A stretch of 64,000 nt of DNA from Vibrio fluvialis (GTDB taxonomy: Bacteria > Pseudomonadota > Gammaproteobacteria > Enterobacterales > Vibrionaceae), in contig NZ_UHIP01000001.1 of the NCBI RefSeq assembly GCF_900460245.1, positions 62,001 through 126,000 on the forward strand, written 5' to 3'. The translations under genes and the position numbers were made by a program. Shown here in pieces: positions 1 through 10,341 of the stretch; the stretch's first letter is position 1, and every line of letters begins with the position of its first letter. The notes beneath the pieces are model-generated. The model did not search any database and was not told where the DNA came from. It saw nothing but the letters and a program-made list of their open reading frames with translations.

Positions 1-207
1 GCGTTCACGTGCGTCTAGCACATCTTTCGTGATAAGACCTTCTTCGATTTCGCGTAGAGCGATAACCGTTGGCTTATCGTTCTCTTCCGGCACCAGTGAG
101 TCTTTACCGCCAGTTTGCATTTGACGAGCGCGGCGAGCCGCAATCAGAACTAGGTCGAAACGGTTGCCAACTTTTTCAACAGCGTCTTGAACAGTTACGC
201 GTGCCAT
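1..207 (-). CDS. rpoZ: RNA polymerase omega subunit (5' part; gene runs off the window)
   Basis: The 69 codons visible from the ATG at 207 give a protein beginning [20 protein letters not shown], followed by the RRARQM segment and [14 protein letters not shown], which is the conserved core of the omega subunit. Omega binds beta-prime, helps assemble RNA polymerase and forms part of a ppGpp site. The family is about 80-90 residues, so only the last 15-20 are missing beyond the left edge. It lies downstream of gmk on the same strand with about 100 nt between them, the usual gmk-rpoZ(-spoT) order. Confidence 0.97.
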   Translation of the reverse strand, partial: MARVTVQDAVEKVGNRFDLVLIAARRARQMQTGGKDSLVPEENDKPTVIALREIEEGLITKDVLDARER

Positions 208-309
208 GAGAACTCCAAATAGTTAACTAAAATGTTGAATGACGAGAAAGTATACAGCCTAACGCGTTGAGATACTAGCGAGAGGCTGGCCAATTTCATG
301 GTGGCGGGC

Positions 310-1185
<876 letters not shown>

Positions 1186-1213
1186 TTGCAGGGCCAATTG
1201 ATTAAGGTATAAT
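1186..1213 (+). promoter_or_regulatory. Sigma-70 promoter of yhhQ
   Basis: TTGCAG at 1186-1191 and a perfect TATAAT at 1208-1213 are 16 nt apart. Transcription would start near 1220 and give a leader of about 110 nt. The leader contains a first hairpin (TGGCTGCGAGCCA, around 1227-1239) inside a longer CTGAC/GTCAG pairing, and then the preQ1 element. Confidence 0.7.
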
Positions 1214-1286
1214 CGCCGCCCCTGACGCTGGCTGCGAGCCAGAAGAGTGTCAGCGACTAACATTGATGAGTGAAGCTACGGCTTCA

Positions 1287-1324
1287 ATTTGGGTTCCCTC
1301 GCCCCCAAAACAAACTAAAAAGGT
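1287..1324 (+). promoter_or_regulatory. preQ1-I riboswitch in front of yhhQ
   Basis: The P1 stem TTGGG (1289-1293) pairs with CCCAA (1304-1308) around the loop TTCCCTCGCC. It is followed by the A-rich tail AACAAACTAAAAAGG (1309-1323). A stem of about 5 bp with a GGTTC-type loop entry, a C-rich loop end and a tail ending in ACTAA is the pattern of class I preQ1 aptamers. The tail runs directly into the AGG that serves as the ribosome binding site six nt before the ATG at 1330. Ligand binding would therefore hide the ribosome site and block translation of the transporter when queuosine precursor is plentiful. The assignment is from pattern and context; a covariance-model search was not run. Confidence 0.8.
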
Positions 1325-1329
1325 ACAAT

Positions 1330-1995
1330 ATGAGTAACTTTACCCCTGCGCAGCAGCGCAAAGCTTTATCCTATCTTGTTCTGTTCCACCTGGTGATCAT
1401 TGCCTCGAGCAACTACCTGGTGCAGATTCCGTTTACCATCTTTGGTTTTCATACCACCTGGGGCGCCTTCACTTTCCCGTTTATTTTTCTGGCGACCGAT
1501 CTGACTGTACGTATCTTTGGTGCGCCGATGGCACGCAAAATCATCTTTCTGGTGATGCTGCCAGCGCTGTTGGTGTCGTACCTGTTGTCTGTGGTGTTCT
1601 TTGAAGGCCAGTTTCAGGGTTTGGCGCCGCTGAGTGAGTTCAACCTGTTTGTGGCGCGTATTGCCGCCGCCAGTTTTATGGCTTACTTACTGGGTCAGAT
1701 TCTGGATGTGCATGTGTTTAACCGCCTGCGTCAATTGAAGCAGTGGTGGGTGGCACCGACCGCATCCACCTTATTTGGTAATGCGTTGGATACCATCGCT
1801 TTCTTCGCCATCGCGTTCTACCAGAGCCCGGATCCGTTTATGGCGCAGCACTGGACGGAAATCGCGTTGGTGGATTACAGCTTCAAGCTGATCATCAGCC
1901 TTGGCCTGTTCGTGCCGATGTATGGTGTTCTGCTCAATTATCTGATTCGCAAACTGACGGCGGTGAACCCGAATTTCACTGTCGCGAAAGCGTAA
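1330..1995 (+). CDS. yhhQ: Queuosine precursor (preQ0/preQ1) transporter, YhhQ family
   Basis: Inner-membrane protein of 221 residues, the same length as E. coli YhhQ, which imports 7-cyano-7-deazaguanine for queuosine synthesis. About six hydrophobic segments are visible, with the family features TWGAFTFPFIFLATDLTVR and a C-terminal LGLFVPMYGVLLNYL. The frame stays open upstream to a GTG at 1270, but that start would translate through the riboswitch. The ATG at 1330 follows the AGG at 1321 and begins MSNFTPAQQRKALSYLV as in relatives. It is a single-gene unit ending in a strong terminator. Confidence 0.95.
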   Translation: MSNFTPAQQRKALSYLVLFHLVIIASSNYLVQIPFTIFGFHTTWGAFTFPFIFLATDLTVRIFGAPMARKIIFLVMLPALLVSYLLSVVFFEGQFQGLAPLSEFNLFVARIAAASFMAYLLGQILDVHVFNRLRQLKQWWVAPTASTLFGNALDTIAFFAIAFYQSPDPFMAQHWTEIALVDYSFKLIISLGLFVPMYGVLLNYLIRKLTAVNPNFTVAKA

Positions 1996-2009
1996 ACCAA
2001 GATAAAGAA

Positions 2010-2036
2010 AAGCCCGGGCAGTGCCCGGGCTTTTTT
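2010..2036 (+). terminator. Rho-independent terminator of yhhQ
   Basis: GCCCGGGC and its complement around a short AGT loop are followed by TTTTTT. It begins 15 nt after the yhhQ stop. Confidence 0.93.
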
Positions 2037-2075
2037 GTGGAGAGAATCCCTACAATTCACTCGCTCTGGAGAGGA

Positions 2076-3779
2076 TTAATGGTCGTGAGCCGCGCCAGCG
2101 CCTTTTGGATAGCGGATAGACTCAACCATGTCTTGGACTTCAGTCGGTACTTCAGCCGTGAATTTGTTCACCACGATTGAGACCACGAAGTTCAGACACA
2201 TACCCAGCGTACCGATGCCTTCTGGGCTGATACCAAAGAACCAGTTGTCAGGCGTACTTGCTGCCGGGTTGATGAACTTGAAGTAGATGATGTAAGCCGC
2301 AGTGAACGCGATACCTGCCACCATACCTGCAATCGCCCCTTCTTTGTTCATCTTCTTGTAGAAAATACCCAGGATGATGGCAGGGAAGAAGGAGGCTGCT
2401 GCCAAGCCGAAGGCGAAGGCGACCACCTGAGCCACGAAGCCCGGAGGGTTAATACCCAAGTAACCGGCGCCGACGATGGCGACAATTGCAGCGACACGCG
2501 CAGCCATCAATTCCTGTCTGTCGGTCATATTTGGCTTGAAGCCTTTCTTCAACAAGTCATGAGAGATAGACGTTGAGATAACCAGCAGTAGACCTGCCGC
2601 TGTAGACAGTGCTGCTGCCAAACCACCTGCTGCCAGCAGACCTACAACCCAGTTAGGCAGTTTCGCCAGCTCTGGAGAAGCCAGTACGATGATGTCACGG
2701 TTGATGTTCATTTCGTTGCGAGCATCACCCGAGTAGAACATGCGACCATCGCCGTTCTTATCTTCCCACTTAACCAGACCTGTGCTTTCCCAGTTTTTGT
2801 ACCAGCTTGGTGCTTGCTCAGCCGTCACACCTTGCATGTCCGGACCGTTGATGGTTTCGATAAGGTTCACGCGAGCAAACGCAGCCACACCTGGTGCAGT
2901 GGTATACAGCAGAGAGATGAACAGCAGTGCCCAACCCGCAGAGATACGCGCATCACGCACTTTAGGTACCGTGAAGAAGCGAATGATGACGTGTGGCAGA
3001 CCAGCTGTACCCACCATCAGAGCCGCCGTGATGAAGAACACATCCACCATGCTCTTGTTGCCTTCAGTGTACGCTGTGAAGCCAAGCTCCTGCGTCAGAC
3101 CATCAAGCTTATCAAGCAGATAAACATCAGTGCCTGAGATGGTTGAACCCATACCAATTTGTGGCAGCGGGTTACCGGTCATCATGATTGAAGTGAAAAT
3201 AGCTGGTACAAGGAAGGCGAAAATGAGCACACAGAATTGAGCTACCTGTGTATAAGTGATGCCTTTCATGCCACCCAGTACGGCGTAGAAGAACACGATC
3301 GCCATACCGATAACGATACCCACGTTGATGTCAACTTCGAGGAAGCGGGAGAATACCACGCCCACACCGCGCATTTGACCTGCTACGTAGGTGAAGGAAA
3401 TGAAGATCGCACAGAATACCGCTACCATACGAGCCGTTTTCGAGTAGTAACGTTCGCCGATGAAATCCGGCACAGTGAACTGACCAAATTTACGCAGGTA
3501 AGGCGCTAAACACAGAGCCAACAGAACGTAACCGCCTGTCCAACCCATCAGGTAAACCGTACCATCGTAACCGATGAACGAGATGATACCTGCCATTGAG
3601 ATGAACGATGCGGCTGACATCCAGTCTGCTGCGGTCGCCATACCATTCGCGACAGGGTGTACACCACCGCCTGCGACATAGAACTCACTGGTTGATCCCG
3701 CGCGAGCCCAGATGGCGATGCCAATATACAGAGCGAAAGAGAGACCAACGAGAAGAAACGTCCAAGTTTGAATATCCAT
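2076..3779 (-). CDS. actP: Cation:acetate symporter (sodium:solute symporter family)
   Basis: Membrane symporter of 567 residues, about 13 membrane segments, that takes up acetate or another short monocarboxylate with a cation. The family core is visible in FYVAGGGVHPVANGMATAAD near residues 33-52 and in the GLPHVIIRFFTVP loop near 259-271. The start at 3779 has AGAGG eight nt upstream. It is 12 nt downstream of the DUF4212 gene, its usual partner. The C-terminus ends GAAHDH. The response regulator gene crbR, whose family controls the acetate switch in Vibrio, lies 2.4 kb away. The acetate specificity is by similarity; VC2705-type proteins might carry a related substrate. Confidence 0.9.
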   Translation of the reverse strand: MDIQTWTFLLVGLSFALYIGIAIWARAGSTSEFYVAGGGVHPVANGMATAADWMSAASFISMAGIISFIGYDGTVYLMGWTGGYVLLALCLAPYLRKFGQFTVPDFIGERYYSKTARMVAVFCAIFISFTYVAGQMRGVGVVFSRFLEVDINVGIVIGMAIVFFYAVLGGMKGITYTQVAQFCVLIFAFLVPAIFTSIMMTGNPLPQIGMGSTISGTDVYLLDKLDGLTQELGFTAYTEGNKSMVDVFFITAALMVGTAGLPHVIIRFFTVPKVRDARISAGWALLFISLLYTTAPGVAAFARVNLIETINGPDMQGVTAEQAPSWYKNWESTGLVKWEDKNGDGRMFYSGDARNEMNINRDIIVLASPELAKLPNWVVGLLAAGGLAAALSTAAGLLLVISTSISHDLLKKGFKPNMTDRQELMAARVAAIVAIVGAGYLGINPPGFVAQVVAFAFGLAAASFFPAIILGIFYKKMNKEGAIAGMVAGIAFTAAYIIYFKFINPAASTPDNWFFGISPEGIGTLGMCLNFVVSIVVNKFTAEVPTEVQDMVESIRYPKGAGAAHDH

Positions 3780-3791
3780 TGCTAAAACCTC

Positions 3792-4058
3792 TTAGTCTTC
3801 GTGCACGTTGTACTTTTTGTCGAGCGAGTTCATCCGCGCAACGTAAATAAAGATTAAAGCGACGAAGGTGTAAATTGAGCCCTGTTGTGCAAACCAGAAT
3901 CCAAGCTTAAAGCCGCCTAAATGAATGCTGTTCAGCGCATCGACGAATAACACGCCCGCGCCATAAGATACTAAGAACCACACTGCGAGCAGTGACCCCA
4001 TAATCCCCAAGTTTTCTTTCCAGTAGGCTTGAGCATGTTCTGTAGATTCGAACGCCAT
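3792..4058 (-). CDS. DUF4212 small subunit of a sodium/solute symporter
   Basis: An 88-residue membrane protein with two hydrophobic segments (about residues 18-38 and 57-76). It begins MAFESTEHAQAYWKENLGIM. Proteins of this family lie directly upstream of SLC5-type acetate symporters and are thought to be an accessory subunit. The pairing here fits: the symporter starts 12 nt later on the same strand, so the two form one unit. The role in transport is inferred from context only. Confidence 0.9.
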   Translation of the reverse strand: MAFESTEHAQAYWKENLGIMGSLLAVWFLVSYGAGVLFVDALNSIHLGGFKLGFWFAQQGSIYTFVALIFIYVARMNSLDKKYNVHED

Positions 4059-4471
4059 GGCCTTCTCCTTCCTGTTAGATGTTGTGTTAACGCAATGTTA
4101 CGGTTTGTAATTTAGCAGTGTTTAATCAAGGGATCTGTGCAACTTTAGTCGTGACGGTTTTTGTTTAAAACGATGGAAAATCAAGGCTTCATGGCGGGTT
4201 TGTGATGCAGATTGCGTGTTAAAACTATGTTAAATTAGCCAAAGGTCTAAGAAATCCGCACCAGAAAAGTCGTGTCGGCGGCACTTTTTTAGTGTCGGCA
4301 ATGCGGAATTTGTGTTGCGCGCCGATCGGCAGCGCTTGCCACACTTAGGTTAGGTGGTATTTGTTTACATAAACTTTTCGTCAAACTGCTAGGTTTTCGT
4401 GCACAATAGGCAAGCAGTAGCGCGGTGGAATCCACCGTATATAACAACAATTTAATTAAGGGAGGGGGAGT
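4059..4471. promoter_or_regulatory. Divergent promoter region between the actP unit and nhaP2
   Basis: 413 nt without a gene between two divergently transcribed units. It is AT-rich in the left half. A perfect hairpin CGGTGG-AAT-CCACCG lies at 4423-4437, within the likely nhaP2 leader and about 35 nt before its start codon. I see no confident -10/-35 pair, and only weak half-site matches to CRP sites, so the promoters are not placed. Confidence 0.45.
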
Positions 4472-6217
4472 GTGGACGCGATTACCATCAACAGCTTTTT
4501 TCTGGTTGGCGCATTACTCATTGCGCTCAGCGTACTCCTGAGCCCGGTATCCTCAAAACTGGGGATTCCTATTCTTTTGGTTTTTCTTGCCGTCGGTATG
4601 TTGGCTGGGGAAGACGGGGTCGGTGGCATTTTATTTGATAACTATCCGGTAGCGTATCTGGTGAGTAACCTGGCGCTGGCGATCATCCTGCTCGATGGCG
4701 GGATGCGCACCCGGGTAGCGAGTTTCCGGGTCGCATTCTGGCCGTCGGTGTCTTTGGCGACTGTCGGGGTAGCGATTACCACGATGCTGACCGGATTGAT
4801 GGCAGCTTGGTTGTTTGATCTCGATCTGCTGCAGGGCATTCTGGTGGGTGCGATTGTCGGTTCAACCGATGCGGCGGCGGTGTTCTCGCTGCTCAAAGGT
4901 CGCAGTCTCAACGAGCGTGTCGGAGCCACGCTGGAAATTGAATCCGGTACCAACGACCCGATGGCCGTGTTTCTGACCGTCACCATGATTGCAGTGCTGG
5001 GCAGCCAGAGCAGCGATCTGAGCGCAGGTTTCCTGGCGCTGAGCTTTGTGAAACAGTTTGGTCTCGGCGCGTTACTCGGCCTGTGTGGCGGCTGGTTATT
5101 GTGGAAACTGATCAATCGCAGTCAGTTACCCGAAGGGCTTTATTCCATTCTGACCGTGAGCGGCGGCCTGATTATTTTTGCGTTGTCGAACGCGCTCGGC
5201 GGCAGCGGCATTCTGTCTATTTATCTGGTCGGTCTGCTGATCGGTAACCGCCCAACCCGCAGCCGTCATTCGATTCTGAACGTGCTGGATGGCATGACCT
5301 GGTTGTCGCAAATCGGCATGTTCTTGGTATTGGGTCTGCTGGTCACACCGTCAAATCTGGTGGCGATCATGGTGCCGGGTCTGGCGCTGGCGTTTGGCAT
5401 GATTCTGTTTGCCCGTCCGGTGTCGGTATGGATTGGCTTGTTGCCGTTCAAAAGTTTTACCGCCCGTGAGAAATGGTTCATTTCCTGGGTCGGATTGCGC
5501 GGCGCAGTACCGATCATTCTGGCGGTGTTCCCAATGATGGCCGGATTGCCGGATGCACAGCTTTACTTCAATCTGGCGTTCTTCGTGGTCATGGTATCGC
5601 TGATTGTGCAAGGCGGAACGCTGACCAAGGCGATGTCGCTGGCCAAGGTAGAGCTGCCATCAAAGCCGGAGCCGATTTCTCGCACGGGTGTCGAGATTTT
5701 TCCGACCAGCGAGTGGGAATTGTTTATCTACAATCTGAAGCAGGACAAATGGTGCATCGGTGAGCCGCTGCGTAACCTGTTCATGCCGGATGGTACGCGG
5801 ATTGCGGCGGTATTCCGTCAGCAGCAACTGCTTCACCCGTCGGGCAGTACTAAGCTTGAAGAAGGGGATACGCTGTGTGTGCTGGCGCAGGAAAAAGATC
5901 TTGAAGCGCTCAGCCAACTGTTCAGTGAAGCGCCGGAAAAAGCCTCACTGGCGCGCTTCTTTGGTGACTTCTTCCTCGATATTGAAGCCAAATTGGTGGA
6001 TATCGCGATGGCTTATGGTCTCGATTTGGGCGAGCTGAGCGACGACAAAACGCTGAAAGATTTAGTGACCGAACACCTTGGCACCACCCCGGTACTGGGT
6101 GACCACTTCGAATGGCATGGCCTGCATTGGGTGGTGGCCGACGTGGTGGACTGGCAGGTGACCAAGATTGGTTTACGTCTGCCAGCGGAAGATGATGTGG
6201 TGGAGGCGGGCGAGTAG
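4472..6217 (+). CDS. nhaP2: K+/H+ antiporter NhaP2 (CPA1 family)
   Basis: 581 residues. The N-terminal about 390 residues form a cation:proton exchanger domain of some 12-13 membrane segments with the ion-site motif GTNDPMAVF near residue 159. The last about 180 residues are a cytoplasmic regulatory part (a TrkA-C-like region near 400-485 and an HlyC/CorC-like tail). NhaP2 of V. cholerae exchanges K+ or Na+ for H+ and protects at acid pH in high K+. The start is a GTG at 4472 directly after the ribosome site GGGAGGGGGAG. It converges with crbR, with only two nt between the stops. Confidence 0.94.
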   Translation: MDAITINSFFLVGALLIALSVLLSPVSSKLGIPILLVFLAVGMLAGEDGVGGILFDNYPVAYLVSNLALAIILLDGGMRTRVASFRVAFWPSVSLATVGVAITTMLTGLMAAWLFDLDLLQGILVGAIVGSTDAAAVFSLLKGRSLNERVGATLEIESGTNDPMAVFLTVTMIAVLGSQSSDLSAGFLALSFVKQFGLGALLGLCGGWLLWKLINRSQLPEGLYSILTVSGGLIIFALSNALGGSGILSIYLVGLLIGNRPTRSRHSILNVLDGMTWLSQIGMFLVLGLLVTPSNLVAIMVPGLALAFGMILFARPVSVWIGLLPFKSFTAREKWFISWVGLRGAVPIILAVFPMMAGLPDAQLYFNLAFFVVMVSLIVQGGTLTKAMSLAKVELPSKPEPISRTGVEIFPTSEWELFIYNLKQDKWCIGEPLRNLFMPDGTRIAAVFRQQQLLHPSGSTKLEEGDTLCVLAQEKDLEALSQLFSEAPEKASLARFFGDFFLDIEAKLVDIAMAYGLDLGELSDDKTLKDLVTEHLGTTPVLGDHFEWHGLHWVVADVVDWQVTKIGLRLPAEDDVVEAGE

Positions 6218-6219
6218 CG

Positions 6220-6849
6220 TTATTCGCTCATCTCTTTCAGCAGGATCACGGCCTGAGTGCGGTTTTTCACCCCAAGTTTACGGAAGATCGCCGTCATATG
6301 TGCTTTGATGGTGGCTTCCGAAACATTCAGTTCATAAGCAATCTGCTTATTCAGTAAGCCGTCCGACAACATGCCCAGTACTTTGTATTGCTGTGGGGTC
6401 AGGGCGGCGATTTTCTCCGCCAGATCGTTACAGGCTCCCGCATCGGCGATCAGCCCTTCCGGAAAATACGGTTCGCCGTTCAGCACCTGATTAATTGCGC
6501 TGATCAAACTGCGCATGTCGCTCGATTTAGGAATAAAACCGAACGCGCCATGGCTTTTGACTTGTGACACCACTGACGGCTCTTCACTGGCAGACACCAC
6601 TACAATCGGCAAATCCGGGTATTCGGCACGCAGGTGAATCAGCCCCGACATGCCGTTGGCGCCGGGCATTTTCAAATCCAGCAGCAGCAGATCCGGCTCA
6701 GAGCCTTTATTGAGCAGCGCCAGCAGCGCATCGAGAGAATCAGCTTCAAGAAGGTTCGCCCCACTGACTGCCATGTGCACAGATTGGAACAGGGCATTGC
6801 GAAATAGCGGATGATCATCGGCGATGATGATGGTGTAGGTCGAGTCCAT
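6220..6849 (-). CDS. crbR: LuxR-type response regulator CrbR
   Basis: Receiver domain (about residues 4-120; acidic DDHP near 11-14, phosphorylatable Asp in LLLLDLKMPG, Lys in IPKSS) followed by a LuxR helix-turn-helix (LTPQQYKVLGMLSDGLLNKQ onward). In V. cholerae the CrbS/CrbR pair switches on acetyl-CoA synthetase and acetate use; this gene has that position beside actP. The frame continues to a TTG at 6912, but I chose the ATG at 6849, which gives MDSTYTIIIADDHP with the receiver motif at the usual distance; neither start has a strong ribosome site. The cognate kinase is not in the window. Confidence 0.85.
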   Translation of the reverse strand: MDSTYTIIIADDHPLFRNALFQSVHMAVSGANLLEADSLDALLALLNKGSEPDLLLLDLKMPGANGMSGLIHLRAEYPDLPIVVVSASEEPSVVSQVKSHGAFGFIPKSSDMRSLISAINQVLNGEPYFPEGLIADAGACNDLAEKIAALTPQQYKVLGMLSDGLLNKQIAYELNVSEATIKAHMTAIFRKLGVKNRTQAVILLKEMSE

Positions 6850-7024
6850 GACGTTAAACACTTTTAACAAATTAGTTAAAGAAATTATTGTCCGCTTTGA
6901 AAATATGGACAATGTTCACACACTAAAAGTCTGAACTGTATCCACTTTTTATCTGCATGAAGATGAATAGCGCTCACCCTGTTTGACAGCGGGGTCTCGA
7001 ACCGGGTGAGCGTAAAAGGAGGAA

Positions 7025-8815
7025 TCAGAGCTGGTGGTTGCTCAGATGCTGCAAAAATTGCTCGGCAGGCTGAAAACCGGTGATGCGCGCGTTTGAAACG
7101 CGTTCGCCCTGCGCATTCCAGAACTCGATAGTCGGCAAACCGAGCACTTGCATTTGTTTCAGCAATTCAATGTCTTGCGGTTGATTTTGTGTTACGTCGG
7201 CTTGAAGTAAGACAAAGTTTTTCAATTTCTGCTCCACATCCGGATGGTGGAAGGTGTACTTATCAAACTCCTTACACGCCACACACCAGTCGGCGTAGAA
7301 ATCGAGCATCACTGGTTTGCCCGCCGCTTTGGCGCTGGCTAATTCACGGTTGAGGTCGTCAACATTGGCAATTCGAGTGAACGCAATCGCAGGTTGTGCT
7401 TGCGTGGCCGCTTGTTCTGGCATCATCCAGTGATTGAGTAACGGTTGTGCAGAGGCCAGCAGGCCGAGAATGGCAATAATGCCCAGCAGGCTCTGTTTCC
7501 AGCCGGCAAACGGCAGACTGTTTTTGACATGGTACAGCCAGCCAAATGCGGCTAGTCCAAGCAGTGACCACAGTGCGGTGGACCAGAACTCTGGCAGCAG
7601 ACGCTCCAGAAGGAAAATCGGTGCTGCGAGCAGAATAAAGCCGAACAGCGTTTTCACGCGCTCCATCCACATACCCGCGCGTGGCAGCAGACGGTTACCA
7701 AATACTGCAACCAGAATCAGCGGAATGCCCATGCCGAGTGCCAGTGCGTAGAGCGCTACGCCACCTGTCAGCAAATCTCCACTTTGTGCAACATACAACA
7801 GCGCGCCGGACAGCGGCGCAGTGGTGCAGGGCGAACACACCAAACCGGAAATCGCACCCATAGCGAATACGCCCGCCAGGCTACCCCCTTGCTGCTGATT
7901 ACTCAGGTTGCTGAGCCAGGTTTGCATGCGGCTTGGCAGTTGTAAGGTGTAAAGACCAAACATCGACGCGGCGAGCAGCACAAACAGCGCGCTGAGGCCG
8001 ATCAGCACGTAAGGGTGTTGTAAGGCGGCCTGAAATTGTAGCCCGGCCGAAGCAACGACTAACCCGAGCAGGGTGTAGGTCAGCGCCATGCCTTGCACAT
8101 ACACAAAACTCAGCAGCAGCGCGCGGCGGTGCGACAACTGACCGCCGCCGAGCACGATGCTGGTCAGAATCGGGTACATGGGCAGTACGCACGGAGTAAA
8201 CGCCAGCCCGATCCCCAGCAGTAAGAACAGCAGCGGTGTCCACCAAGCATCGGCCAGTTGTGAAGCCAGTGAATCCTGTTGAGACGCTGGTACGCTGTCT
8301 GTGGTGACGGCTGCATTGTTCGCCGAGGCCGATGGTGCCGGTGTGATTTCGGCGGGCTGATCAAAACTAAAACTGTCGAGCGTAATCACGCGGGTTTCCG
8401 GCGGATAACAGAAGCCAGCTTTGGCACAGCCCTGATACTGCACAATCAGTCGAGCACCGTCCTGATAGTCGCGCAGTGGCAGCGTGACAGACAGTGGCGT
8501 GGTGTAGATGGTGACATCCCCAAAGAACTCATCATGATACGGCTGGCCCTGCTGCAACTGATAGTCGCCGAGTGTGACTTTGTCTGCACTGATGCTGATG
8601 CGATCCTGATACAGGTAGTAGCCGTCTTTGACCTGCCAATCGAGATAGACCTGATTGCCTTGCTGGAAATAGCTGAACGGAAAGGCTTCATCCACGGTCA
8701 CAAACTGGTTGTTACTGCCGAGCGAGAGAGGGTTATTGTTACCAAACGCCGCCAGTGCCGGTTGGCTCAGAGCGGAACACACCAGCAGTAAGAAAGAGAA
8801 AAATATACGCATCAT
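7025..8815 (-). CDS. dsbD: Thiol:disulfide interchange protein DsbD
   Basis: Moves reducing power from cytoplasmic thioredoxin across the inner membrane to periplasmic DsbC, DsbG and CcmG. Three parts are visible: signal peptide and periplasmic immunoglobulin-like domain with a Cys pair (CAKAGFC, near 110); a central eight-segment membrane domain with conserved Cys in FTPCVLP and [10 protein letters not shown]; and a C-terminal thioredoxin-like domain with CVAC in [14 protein letters not shown] near 510. The open frame begins at a TTG at 8818; the ATG at 8815 (or 8812) is the likely start, giving a normal signal peptide [22 protein letters not shown]. Length about 596, normal for DsbD. Confidence 0.96.
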   Translation of the reverse strand: MMRIFFSFLLLVCSALSQPALAAFGNNNPLSLGSNNQFVTVDEAFPFSYFQQGNQVYLDWQVKDGYYLYQDRISISADKVTLGDYQLQQGQPYHDEFFGDVTIYTTPLSVTLPLRDYQDGARLIVQYQGCAKAGFCYPPETRVITLDSFSFDQPAEITPAPSASANNAAVTTDSVPASQQDSLASQLADAWWTPLLFLLLGIGLAFTPCVLPMYPILTSIVLGGGQLSHRRALLLSFVYVQGMALTYTLLGLVVASAGLQFQAALQHPYVLIGLSALFVLLAASMFGLYTLQLPSRMQTWLSNLSNQQQGGSLAGVFAMGAISGLVCSPCTTAPLSGALLYVAQSGDLLTGGVALYALALGMGIPLILVAVFGNRLLPRAGMWMERVKTLFGFILLAAPIFLLERLLPEFWSTALWSLLGLAAFGWLYHVKNSLPFAGWKQSLLGIIAILGLLASAQPLLNHWMMPEQAATQAQPAIAFTRIANVDDLNRELASAKAAGKPVMLDFYADWCVACKEFDKYTFHHPDVEQKLKNFVLLQADVTQNQPQDIELLKQMQVLGLPTIEFWNAQGERVSNARITGFQPAEQFLQHLSNHQL

Positions 8816-9036
8816 CAAGACATTCTGAAAAAGTGGACAGTCATACTATACCCAAAATATTCGTGACTGCGCCTGTTGGTGTCAAATTCTGTGCAACATC
8901 AGGCGCGCCGGACGACATTTGGACGCTATGTTCGATGAGACCGGAGTGAAGGGGATTTGGTTTCATGTCGGGCATGAAACGGAGTCAATAAGCTGAAAAA
9001 GCGTGAGCAAGCACCCGCGCAGGGCGGGCGCCTGAG

Positions 9037-9522
9037 TCAGGCAACACCAAGACGCGTTTTGACGACGCGTTCGCACGCTTCAACGTTATTGGCGTCACGC
9101 GGGATCACCAGCACGGTGTCGTTGCCACCGACGGTGCCGAGAATTTCGCTGTGCGGATCGATGTCCACCAGGCGGGCCACCAGTTGGGCACTGCCGGGAT
9201 GGGTTTTGACCACCACAATCGCCTGATTGTGGGTGATGAACTCAATCTGTGAGGCGATGGACGACTCCACGCGTACTGGCGCAGTTTCGACCGTTATACA
9301 GTAGACTTTCTTACCGCAGGCGTTCTGCACTTTGACCACGCCGAGCTGTGACAGCAGGCGCGACACCGTCGACTGGCTGATACCGTCAAAGCCCAGCTCG
9401 ATGAGTTTTTCGCGCAGTTCATTCTGATTGGCAAAACTCTGCTGTTGCAGCAGACGTTTGCAGGCCGCCGCCAGAGATTCATCCTCATGCGCAATGGCAC
9501 TGTGAGGCATTTTTCTGTTCAC
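9037..9522 (-). CDS. argR: ArgR-family arginine repressor paralogue linked to the arc genes
   Basis: 161 residues with the ArgR layout: winged helix DNA-binding domain (the ISQSTVSRLLSQLGVVK recognition region at about 48-64) and a C-terminal hexamerisation/arginine-binding domain (about 85-155). The family motif G-D-D-T that binds arginine reads GGNDTVLVIP here, so the first Asp is replaced by Asn. It lies downstream of pyrBI and the arc operon on the same strand, which suggests a local regulator of arginine catabolism rather than the housekeeping ArgR, usually next to mdh. The symbol marks the family; the paralogue status is an inference. Confidence 0.85.
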   Translation of the reverse strand: MNRKMPHSAIAHEDESLAAACKRLLQQQSFANQNELREKLIELGFDGISQSTVSRLLSQLGVVKVQNACGKKVYCITVETAPVRVESSIASQIEFITHNQAIVVVKTHPGSAQLVARLVDIDPHSEILGTVGGNDTVLVIPRDANNVEACERVVKTRLGVA

Positions 9523-9864
9523 GGGTAACTCCTTATCCAGTCACGCCGAGGCGTGAGACATTCTGGTGTTCCATACCCTGTCAGCACACTCCCAAAGCCT
9601 TAGAGTGTGACAACCCGCCAGTGACGAATGCATTCGCCATGGTGCGGGAAACCTGTGTTGAGCACTGGGATAGTCATTGTTGGTGAAAGAAGCATACCAT
9701 TAATAAAAATGCGGCTTTTTGAATAGGATCACCAAATAATAATCTGGGTAAATGCTTGTTGTTTGGTGATTTATATTGAAGTGGTGCAAGTTTATGCATC
9801 GTTTTATGCGCGGCCATAACGGCCACTCAGCGCCAGAGCAGGCGGCTGAGTGGCTGACGCGGAA
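9523..9864. promoter_or_regulatory. Gap between argR and pyrI with a strong hairpin
   Basis: 342 nt. Beside the pyrI stop is a long hairpin, GCCACTCAG (9822-9830) pairing with CTGAGTGGC (9846-9854). It has no T tract on the minus side, so it is more likely an mRNA 3'-end structure than a classic terminator. The AT-rich part 9690-9790 should hold the leftward argR promoter; I could not place it with confidence. Confidence 0.5.
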
Positions 9865-10326
9865 TCAGTTCTCGGTCATGATTTCGCGCGAGAATACTTT
9901 TTCACAGTAGTGGCATTTGAGTTGAACATTTTCTTGTTTCAGAATCACGCGGAAGCGGCTGCTGACCGGCTCGCCGTGTGAGATACAGTTGCTGTTCGGG
10001 CAGGCAAACACACCATCGATGCGCTCTGGCAGTGTCAGCGTCAGCTTGTTCACTACCTGATACTCTTCAATCTGGTTCACGGTCGCGTTCGGTGCATACA
10101 GCGCCAGTTGGTTGGCCTGCTCTTTGCTCAGATAAATGTTCTCAATCTTGATCAGATCTTTATGACCCAGCGCTGACGACGGCAGGTTGAGGCCAATGGT
10201 GATGCGCTGATTGGTTTCGTGCAGTTTGAACAGCGACAAAATCTTGATGCCCAGATTGGCAGGAATGTGGTCAATCACTGAGCCGTTGCGGATCGCTTCT
10301 ACCTGTAGTTGGTTCTCTTTTACCAT
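9865..10326 (-). CDS. pyrI: Aspartate carbamoyltransferase regulatory chain
   Basis: 153-residue regulatory subunit that binds CTP/ATP and joins catalytic PyrB trimers in the ATCase dodecamer. The allosteric domain comes first ([22 protein letters not shown]). The C-terminal zinc domain has four Cys in two pairs, CPNSNC and CHYC, as in the E. coli protein. It starts 15 nt after the pyrB stop, so the two subunits are co-translated from one mRNA under the attenuator upstream of pyrB. Confidence 0.98.
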   Translation of the reverse strand: MVKENQLQVEAIRNGSVIDHIPANLGIKILSLFKLHETNQRITIGLNLPSSALGHKDLIKIENIYLSKEQANQLALYAPNATVNQIEEYQVVNKLTLTLPERIDGVFACPNSNCISHGEPVSSRFRVILKQENVQLKCHYCEKVFSREIMTEN

Positions 10327-10341
10327 GATGACATCTCCTGC

